A stretch of DNA of 64,000 nucleotides. It comes from Nematostella vectensis. Lineage: Eukaryota; Cnidaria; Anthozoa; Actiniaria; Edwardsiidae. Position numbers and translations under genes: made by a program. Below the pieces are notes generated by a model. It was given only the letters and a program-made list of their open reading frames with translations, did no database searches and was not told where the DNA came from. Below, one piece after another: positions 14,076 to 22,900 of this stretch (positions within the stretch are counted from its first letter, which is position 1; every line of letters starts with the position of its first letter). The stretch covers positions 769,340 to 833,339 of the forward strand of contig NC_064048.1 in the NCBI RefSeq assembly GCF_932526225.1, given 5' to 3'.

Positions 14076-14109
14076 CCAGAATAGCCTCCCCGAGCTCCCC
14101 CTAAGTGCG

Positions 14110-14842
14110 TCACGTGACAAAATGATTGACAGGTGGGCGTGGTCGTCACGTGACAAAGTGATTGACAGGTTTTTGACAAAGTGATTGACAGGTTTTTGAC
14201 AAAATGATTGACAGGTGGGCGTGGCTATCACGTGACAAAGTGATTGACAGGTTTTTGACAAAGTGATTGACAGGTGGGCTTGACCGTCACGTGACAAAGT
14301 GATTGACAGGTTTTCGACAAAATGATTGACAGGTGGGCTTGGTTATCACGTGACAAAGTGATTGACAGGTTTTTGACAAAGTGATTGACAGGTTTTTGAC
14401 AAAATGATTGACAGGTGGGCGTGGCTATCACGTGACAAAGTGATTGACAGGTTTTTGACAAAGTGATTGACAGGTGGGCTTGACCGTCACGTGACAAAGT
14501 GATTGACAGGTTTTCGACAAAATGATTGACAGGTGGGCTTGGTTATCACGTGACAAAGTGATTGACAGGTTTTTGACAAAGTGATTGACAGGTGGGCGTG
14601 GCTATCACGTGACAAAGTGATTGACAGGTTTTTGACAAAATGATTGACAGGTTTTTTACAAAGTGATTGACAGGTGGGCGTGGCTATCACGTGACAAAGT
14701 GATTGACAGGTTTTTGACAAAGTGATTGACAGGTGGGCGTGGCTATCACGTGACAAAGTGATTGACAGGTTTTTGACAAAGTGATTGACAGGTGGGCGTG
14801 GCTATCACGTGACAAAGTGATTGACAGGTGGGCGTGGTCGTG
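14110..14842. repeat. 25-copy subterminal repeat array of the Polinton
   Basis: The core TGACAAAGTGATTGACAGGT occurs about 25 times. Two spacings alternate: 23 bp (core followed by TTTT) and 36 bp (core followed by GGGCGTGGCTATCACG). The longer linker supplies about 12 CACGTG palindromes and GC-box-like GGGCGTGG motifs. A ~199-bp higher-order copy is visible (14218 versus 14417). The array lies outside the last gene, where Polintons often have repeats in or next to the terminal inverted repeat; without the left end this cannot be confirmed. Open minus-strand frames through it are repeat artefacts. Confidence 0.85.
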
Positions 14843-15209
14843 CAAGAGATCTCTGGCAAACTCGCGCATGCGCAGGTCGCGAGGCTTGGCGGAGGTGCGC
14901 GGAGACTTTCGCGCCATTTTTGGAATGAAATTCGGGATGATGAAAACTTTGCGCCAGCTGCGCCAAAACCCTACTACTTCTCATGACCTTGATAAACAGA
15001 TTTATTCCAGTGAGTATGTATTATATTAAGCTGTCTAAAATCTAATTAGTTTGAAAGCCAAGTGTTTGTCTCGCATTTTTTATTGTCTTCAGAGCATGAT
15101 AAAAAGCGCCCTCTCAGTAACTTTTCAGAAGTGTCTACTAGCGCGCCAAGCACTATTGCACCAAGTCCTGATTGAGAGGTTGTCTTCAAAGGCCAGTAAC
15201 AAAAACACA
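14843..15209. other. Gap between Polinton and GFP gene
   Basis: It holds the presumed right end of the Polinton and the promoter/5' UTR of the GFP-like gene. No gene or clear TATA box is seen. The GC-rich part (14,850-14,930) changes to AT-rich host-like sequence at about 14,930. Confidence 0.5.
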
Positions 15210-18200
15210 ATGGTAATAGTGCTATTTGTCCTTATTTGTGTGCATGACAATTGACTGAATTCGGTATGTTCCTGGCTAGTGTGTGGTATAGTTTTTACCA
15301 AAAGATTTTCATTTTTGTGAGCAGTAAGACATTGCTTCCTCCACCTCTGGATTACGCTCAACGTTATGCTATGCTACTTAGAATCCAAGCAAGCCCTGTG
15401 GTGTACTCTAGGTTTATTGCGGCCTTAAACCAATACGTAAGAAGAATAACCAACAAATCTTTCTCTTTCTTATGGTCAACTCCCTGCTAGCGTAGGCCAC
15501 TTTTCTTTAGATTTTGAATGCAACCCTTAGTGTGGCCAAAGTGGAGCTCAAAACTTTTTTTAACAAGTCAACAAATCTCTAGTCAACATCCGGTGAAAGT
15601 TTCATTTTAATGTCTCTTAGTGTATGTCTGTCATTTTTCTCCCTTAGAGTCTTAGTAAAGATGCTATGAAGCTTCACTTTAAAATGGAGGGGTCCGTCAA
15701 CGGACATTGCTTCGAGATCCAAGGAGTAGGAGAAGGGAAAGCATTCGAGTGAGTTGAATGTATTTTGTTTGACTTTTTTTTTCGGTTTTAACAGCATTTA
15801 AAAACACATTGTACGCAGTGTAAAAAGATATTAAGTAAAAGTATATAAACGGTTTAGCGGGCAAATTGTTTATCTTTAATTGATAATGCTTGTTTTCGGT
15901 CTTACAGCTTCAGTTTTGCAGCTTGTTTATCTGTTCTATAAATTGCTTGGTATTTCACAGGATAAGTTGACAACAACTCTAAATTCAAACTAAAATTAAT
16001 GTAATATATCTTCTCCTGTTGGCTTGCATAAGGATTATCTAGTTCCCGTATCCCCAATACCAGTCCTTTTTGTTTTCTATTTTCAGCGGGGAGCATTGGT
16101 CTAAGCTTTGTGTTGTTAAGGGGAAGCATCTACCGTTTTCCTTTGACATCCTCATGCCAAGCATGTCTTACGGAACCAAGCAGTTCGCCAAGTACCCAGC
16201 TGGCATGACTGACTTCTTCAAAGCTGCCGTGGAAAATGGCGGGCTGAGCTGGGAACGAACCATGACGTTCGAGGATGGAGGCTACTGTACGATCGTCAAC
16301 ACATCAGAGTAAGCGATGAAATTAATTAAATGGTCTGCAGATCTAAGAAAAAGCAAGGAGGGGCAAAAGACAAGGAGGATCGATCCTCCTTGTGTTTTGC
16401 CCCACCTTGCTTTTTTTTACTATGTATAAAATCTATTTCGTATGGTTTTAAGGCTCAAAGACGGCAGCCTTCATTATCACACCATGTTCCACGGAATCAA
16501 CCTCAAACCGGACGGACCCGTAATGCAGAAGAGGACGATGGGGTGGTTACCAAGCGTGGAGACAAACATCCCCCGGGAGACACTCTCCTCGGTGACATCA
16601 ACATGCTCCTTAAAGTCAACGACGGCAGTTTTTTGCGCGTTCAGTTTGAGACGGTCTACAGGTATGTGCACTCCCTGATTTATGGGCTACCTGTGTATTG
16701 CATAATACCGGATTTCCTTTAAATTTTCTAATCTCTTTTTTGTAAGTAAGGTACGTCGGAAATATAATATATTTTTGGATTAATTCAGAAACGTCATAAA
16801 AGATGGCAGACTGTCAATATTTTCAGGGGTTCGTAAAGAATTACACGATAAATGGACTAAATACAGTCATAAATGTAATAAATAACACACGTACTCTTTT
16901 AAGTCGACACAAAACCATGTCCCATAGTTCCCCATCAGACATTATCCCCACAAGACAATACCCGCTCTTTGGTCTCATCAAAAGAGCGCGAATTCAATTA
17001 TATACATAAATGACCTGTTTCATACTTTAAATCTTCTTTCCTTCATTCTTTTTGCAGAAGATACATATTATTCTTCCGACATCAAAATATACACAGTTTA
17101 ATCTCCATTGTCAATAAGGAGCTCTCTCTTGTCTCTAAATGGTTCAATTTAAACAAACTGACATTACATCCTGATAAAACAAAATTTATTCTGTTTCACC
17201 CCCCCCCCCCCCCCCAAGAAAGAAAATCATAGTTGATCATCCTGTCAAAAATAAAAATAGTATCATATCTCGTGTTGACAGTACTAAGTATCCATGGAAA
17301 CCTCTCTTGGAAACAGCATATTCTAACAATTCGCTCCAAAGTCTCAAAAGTCATCAGTATCATCTCCAAAGCTAGACAATTTCTTTTTCCAACTACACTC
17401 TTGACCCTATACAACTCTCTTTTCTTACCTTATCTTAACTATTGTACACTAATTTGGGGATCAACATTTGATTCTTATACAAGACCTCTATTTCTCTTAC
17501 AAATAAAAAATAATCCGTACCATTACTTCCTCACCTTGGAGGGCCCATACAAAAACACTCTTTCAAATGTATAATCTCCTGACATTGCCATCTATATACA
17601 AATATCAAACATCTTGCTTTGTTTTCTCACACCTTTATAATTTACTACCCCTGTCTCTATCTTCACTCTTGTGTGTCAATTCCATAATTTACATAAAAAA
17701 AACCAAATATCACTTTTCCATCTCCTATCAAGCCCCTACTATCTGGAATGATATTCCACCCTCTCTTAGAAAGTCCTTAAAGCCCCACAACTACAGATCC
17801 AAACTCAAACACCACTTCCTGGATCCATAATCTTTTCTTTTTCACCAACACCTGGAAGTCCGCTGACGACCTCTACTACAAGCCAACGATTTTAGTTTAG
17901 TTTAGTTATTGATATTAATATTATATTGTTATTTTGTTATTATATATATTTTTACTTTTTTCATTGTACCAAGCTATACATCGATCCTTCACTCCTGTAC
18001 TCTTAATATATCTGACATTAAGCCACTTAAGCTTCCGGATTTGGCTCTTCCCATGTATGTTATCACCAAGTTTTACCAATAAAATTGATTGATTGATTGA
18101 TTGATGGGCTCCCTAACATCCGGTCGTCTGTTTCTTGGTGAAATTGTTAGCGGGATACCTTTTTATTGTGATGGGTTCCCTTTGTGTAAGTAAAATTGGC

Positions 18201-19088
18201 TGCCCTGTGTATCTAAAAGGGTTCCAGGTGTGTGTAATTCTTACCGGGATATCTATGCATTTTAATGGGTTCTCTGTGTGTAATTGTTAACGGTATACCT
18301 ATGCATGTTAATGGGTTCTCTGTGTGTAATTGATAGCGGGATACCTATGCATCTTAATGGGTTCGCTTTGTGTAATTGTTAACGGGATACCTATGCATTT
18401 TAATAGGTTCCCTGCGTGGAATTGTTAACGGTATACCTATGCATCTTAATGGGTTCCCTGTGTGTAATTGTTAACGGGATACCTATGCATCTAAATGGGT
18501 TCGACTTGTGTAATTGTTAACGGGATACCTGTGTGTCTTAATGGGATTCCCTGTGTGTAATTGTTAGCGGGATACCTATGCATCTTAATAGTTCGCTTTG
18601 TGTAATTGTTAACGGGCTCCCTGTGTATCTTGATGGGTTCCTTGTGTGTAATTGTTATCGGGATACCTATGTATCTTAATGGGTTCCCTGTGTGTCATTG
18701 TTAACGGGATACCTGTGTATCTTGATGAGTTCCCTGTGTGTAATTGTTATCGGGATACCTATGCATCTTAATGGGCTCCCTGTGTGTAATTGTTAACGGG
18801 ATACCTGTGTATCTTGATGGGTTCGCTTTGTGTAATCGTTATCGGGTTTCCTGTGTATCTTGGTGGGTTCCCTGTGTGTGATTATCATCGGGTTCCCTGT
18901 GTTGCTTCAGGTTCATGAAGCCCGTGCCTGCGGGATTCAAGATGCCACCGCACCACTTCATGGCCTACAGACTGACAAGGGTTGACAACGACGAGCACTG
19001 TGACACTGTGATTCAGCACGAGTGGTCCGAGGCGTTCTCCTGCTTCCTGCCGGAGAAACCCACCATGCAGCTGCCCAAGCTGAAGTAG
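15210..19088 (+). CDS. GFP-like fluorescent protein gene, five exons, exon 4 frameshifted
   Basis: Exons as read: ATG at 15210-15212 followed directly by donor GTAATA; 15648-15748; 16087-16308; 16453-16661; 18911-19088 (TAG). All junctions are GT-AG. The product would be ~238 aa, normal for the family. Visible features: MEGSVNGHCFEIQG start of the barrel, chromophore triad S-Y-G in PSMSYGTKQF, conserved catalytic Arg in SWERTMTFEDGG, MFHGINLKPDGPVM, and catalytic Glu in IQHEWSEAF. Within exon 4 the frame changes between PRETL and GDINMLLK (near 16,585): one base is missing or two are extra, since the exon length leaves the wrong phase for exon 5. Uncorrected, translation stops shortly after exon 4. 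This is either a young pseudogene or an assembly error. The C-terminus has an unusual extra FLPEKPTMQLPKLK. Confidence 0.88.
16347..16416. repeat. Near-perfect 68-bp palindrome in GFP intron 3
   Basis: Arms of 34 bp (16348-16381 and 16382-16415) meet with no spacer at GGATCGATCC; only two mismatches are seen. The arms read AAGCAAGGAGGGGCAAAAGA inward. It would form a strong RNA hairpin or DNA cruciform 37 nt before the exon 4 acceptor. Confidence 0.9.
17010..18108 (+). mobile_element. LINE reverse-transcriptase 3' fragment in GFP intron 4
   Basis: Decayed coding traces of the post-YADD part of a LINE RT occur in shifting frames: KELSLVSKWFNLNKLTLHPD-type text at ~17,110-17,190, HGNLSWKQHI and SKVISIISKARQFLFPTTLL at ~17,300-17,400, YNSLFLPYLNYCTLIWGST at ~17,410-17,470, and APTIWNDIPPSLRKS at ~17,740. 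It ends with AATAAAATTGATTGATTGAT (18,080-18,105), a simple-repeat LINE tail. A C-run at 17,201 interrupts it. The element is 5'-truncated and dead. Confidence 0.75.
18110..18900. repeat. 46-bp minisatellite in GFP intron 4
   Basis: About 17 diverged units of GGGTTCCCTGTGTGTAATTG followed by TTAACGGGATACCTATGCAT and CTTAAT. It runs to within 10 bp of the exon 5 acceptor. Confidence 0.9.
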
Positions 19089-19287
19089 ATGCACGACTTA
19101 GCACGTGATGAGCACGTGCTTATACTAGTCCCCTTATGTAGAGGAGCCTTATAATTATACCACAGGCTGCAAAAGCTAGAGAATTAGATCACATGATAAG
19201 CACAGAGTACCTGTTTGTCTTATCATAACACATGTTTACTCAAGCTGTAGTTTACCCCCATCCTACCTATAATTGATGTATCCATTT

Positions 19288-19293
19288 ATTAAA
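19288..19293 (+). terminator. Polyadenylation signal ATTAAA of the GFP gene
   Basis: ATTAAA lies 200 nt after the TAG at 19088, the first canonical variant in the 3' flank. Confidence 0.4.
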
Positions 19294-19910
19294 GACACTG
19301 AAATCGACTGATCGACAGAATTCATTTCGTACTTCGGAGTTGCTGTTTCGTGTCAAATAAGTTGTCGCGATTTCAAATCTGAGTCAAGGCCACCTTAGCT
19401 CCTTTTTATCTATTTTCTTCTCTTAAAATTAATCCGGTCATCCACAGTTATACAGATTGATGGGCCATACCCTGAAGTCTGTTGACCAAAACCCATACTT
19501 AGAAGTTGAATTATCAGTTGCCTTCGACTGGAACCACTATATAGACAGTAATGTTTCTAAGGCTACCTACTAGGCAAGCTTAAATGGCCCTCACTCTAAC
19601 AAAGAAGGAGAAATTCCCGCTTAACTCTGCCATGGTGACACTGCGCTTGGGGTCCCTCCATATACAGATAAATAAGTTGCCTTAACTCGCTCAAATTTGC
19701 CAATGGGAGTGACAATTACGGCCGTTCTTTGTCAGATTCCATGTAATTTCATGTCTCATTTCACCAATCTGTCGGCCATATTAGATTCGGTAAATACCCT
19801 TGTGTCACAGGTCTACCTGTGAAAATAAGCCAGCCTCCGCCAGGGTCTTGGTCAGCCAGACGACATATTGAAAATTACCCAGAAAACCCAGGGGACGAGG
19901 TTGGTTATTT
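19294..19910. other. 3' flank of GFP gene, no gene seen
   Basis: Unique-looking sequence without a convincing ORF, RNA gene or repeat, up to the start of the 25-bp array. Confidence 0.5.
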
Positions 19911-22900
19911 GCGCAGTGTGTGTTGTCATGTGCGCAGTGTGTGTGTGCGTGTCGCTATGTGCGCAGTGTGTGCGTTGTCGTTATGTGCAGTGTGTGAATG
20001 TCGTCATGTGCGAAGTTATTTGTACCGTTGTGCGTAGGTGTGTCGTTATGTGCGCATTTGTGTGCGGGTCGTTATATGCGCTGTTTATTTATACCGATGT
20101 GCGCAGTGCGTTGTGATATGTGATCAGTGTGTGCGGTCGTTATGTGCAGTGTGTCCTTGTCGTTATGTGCACAGTGGTACGTGTCGTTATGTGCGCAGTT
20201 TGTGCATGTCGTTATATGCGCAGTGCGAACCTGTCTTCATGTGTACAGTGTGTGCGTTTTGTTATGTGCAAAGTTCGTGCGTATCTTCAAGTGCACAGTT
20301 CGTGCGTGTCGTCATCGTCATTTGCGCAGTGCGTGCGTTTTGTTATGCGCAAAATTCGTGCGTGTTGTTATGTGCAAAGCTCGTGTGTTTCGTTATGTGC
20401 ACAGTGTGTGTGTCATGTGCGCAGTGTGTGCGTGTGGTTATGTGCGCAGTGTGTCATGTTTGCAGTGTTGCATGTCGTTATGTGCAGTGGGTGCATGTTG
20501 TCATGTGCGCAGTGAGTCCTTATGTTCTCTGTGATTTTGACATCGCTATTTTATTGTCAAAGTGTGTGCGAGTCGTAATGTTCTCAGTGTGGGCGTGTCG
20601 TCATGTGCGCAGGTGTGCGTGTGGTTATGTGCGCAGTATGTGTGTTTTGTTTTGTGCGCAGTGTAGACGTGTCGTCATGTGTGCGTGTCGCTATGTGCAC
20701 AGTGTGTGTGTGTCATGTGCGCGGTGCGTGCGTGTCGCTATGTGCACAGTGTGTATGTGTCATGTGAGCGGTGTGTGCGTGTCGCTATGTGCGTAGTGTG
20801 CGTGTGTCATTATGTGCGCTGTGTGTGCGTGTCGCTATGTGCGCAGTGTGTGCGTGTCATTATGTGCGCGGTGTGTGCGTGTCGTTATGTGCACAGTTTG
20901 TGCCTGTCGTCATGTGCATAGTTTGTGCGTATCGCTGTTTGCGCAGTGTGTGCGTGTCGTTATGAACACGGTGTGCGTGTTATTATGTGCGCAATGTATT
21001 TGTACCGCTTTGCGCAGTGCGTGCCGTTCTAATACGCAGTGTGTCGTTATATACATTGAGTCGTTATGTGCACAGTGTGTGTGCGTTTCGTTATGTGCAC
21101 AGTGAGTGCGTGTCGTTATGTGCACAGTGTGTGCGTTTTGTTATGTGCGCAGTGTATTTGTACCGTTGTGCGCAGTGCGTAGTGTTGTGCGCAGTGTGCG
21201 TGTCGTTATGAATGTGTGCGTGCGGTTATGTGCGCAGTGTGTGTCGTTATGTCTGCAGTGTGTGCGTGTCGTTATGTGCGCGGTGTGTGCGTGTCGTTAC
21301 GTGCAAAGTGGTGGTGTCGTCATGTGCGCAGTGTGTGCGTGTCGTTATGTGCGCAGTGTTGCATGTCGTTATGTGTAGTGTGTGCATGTCGTCATGTGCG
21401 CAGTGTGTCCTTGTGTGCTTTGGGATTTTGGCATCGCTATGTTATAGTCAGTGTGTGCGAGTCGTAATGTTCTCAGTGTGGGCGTGTCGTCATGTGCGCA
21501 GGTGTGCGTGTGGTTATGTGCGCAGTATGTGTGTTTTGTTATGTGCGCAGTGTAGACGTGTCGTCATGTGCGCGGGGTGTGCGTGTCGCTATGTGCACAG
21601 TGTGTGTGTGTCATGTGCGCGGTGCGTGCGTGTCGCTATGTGCACAGTGTGTGTGTGTCATGTGCGCGGTGCGTGCGTGTCGCTATGTGCACAGTGTGTG
21701 TGTGTCATGTGCGCGGTGTGTGCGTGTCGCTATGTGCGTAGTGTGCGTGTGTCATTATGTGCGCTGTGTGTGCGTGTCGCTATGTGCGCAGTGTGTGCGT
21801 GTCATTATGTGCGCGGTGTGTGCGTGTCGTTATGTGCACAGTTTGTGCCTGTCGTCATGTGCATAGTTTGTGCGTATCGCTGTTTGCGCAGTGTGTGCGT
21901 GTCGTTATGAACACGGTGTGCGTGTTATTATGTGCGCAATGTATTTGTACCGCTTTGCGCAGTGCGTGCCGTTCTAATACGCAGTGTGTCGTTATATACA
22001 TTGAGTCGTTATGTGCACAGTGTGTGTGCGTTTCGTTATGTGCACAGTGAGTGCGTGTCGTTATGTGCACAGTGTGTGCGTTTTGTTATGTGCGCAGTGT
22101 ATTTGTACCGTTGTGCGCAGTGCGTAGTGTTGTGCGCAGTGTGCGTGTCGTTATGAGTGTGTGCGTGCGGTAATGTGCGCAGTGTGTGACGTTATGTCTG
22201 CAGTGTGTGCGTGTCGTTATGTGCGCGGTGTGTGCGTGTCGTTACGTGCAAAGTGGTGGTGTCGTCATGTGCGCAGTGTGTGCGTGTCGTTATGTGCGCG
22301 GTGTGTGCGTGTCGTTACGTGCAAAGTGGTGGTGTCGTCATGTGCGCAGTGTGTGCGTGTCGTTATGTGCGCAGTGTTGCATGTCGTTATGTGTAGTGTG
22401 TGCATGTCGTCATGTGCGCAGTGTGTCCTTGTGTGCTTTGGGATTTTGGCATCGCTATGTTATAGTCAGTGTGTGCGAGTCGTAATGTTCTCAGTGTGGG
22501 CGTGTCGTCATGTGCGCAGGTGTGCGTGTGGTTATGTGCGCAGTATGTGTGTTTTGTTATGTGCGCAGTGTAGACGTGTCGTCATGTGTGCGTGTCGCTA
22601 TGTGCACAGTGTGTGTGTGTCATGTGCGCGGTGCGTGCGTGTCGCTATGTGCACAGTGTGTGTGTGTCATGTGCGCGGTGTGTGCGTGTCGCTATGTGCG
22701 TAGTGTGCGTGTGTCATTATGTGCGCTGTGTGTGCGTGTCGCTATGTGCGCAGTGTGTGCGTGTCATTATGTGCGCGGTGTGTGCGTGTCGTTATGTGCA
22801 CAGTTTGTGCCTGTCGTCATGTGCATAGTTTGTGCGTATCGCTGTTTGCGCAGTGTGTGCGTGTCGTTATGAACACGGTGTGCGTGTTATTATGTGCGCA

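Larger units (their letters stand above)
1..14842. mobile_element. Polinton/Maverick DNA transposon, right-hand part
   Basis: The stretch carries the Polinton hallmark set: protein-primed-type family B DNA polymerase, retroviral-like (rve) integrase, double-jelly-roll major capsid protein, A32-like packaging ATPase and a minor capsid protein. Genes are compact, intronless and mostly 20-60 bp apart. Structural genes run rightward and accessory genes (10.5-14.05 kb) run leftward. The left end and left terminal inverted repeat lie outside the window, so the termini cannot be paired. I place the right limit provisionally at the end of the 25-copy repeat array; the true end could be tens to hundreds of bases further. 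No adenain-like protease was recognised inside the window. The core ORFs are open, so the copy looks recent or still functional. Confidence 0.9.

Noticed and set aside
14110-14842. CRISPR-like array
   Set aside because: The spacers are not unique but two repeating linkers; the context is a eukaryotic transposon end.
14049-14917. Minus-strand frames with CQSLCHV and NHFVKNLSITLS repeats
   Set aside because: Translation of the TGATTGACAGG array at the Polinton end.
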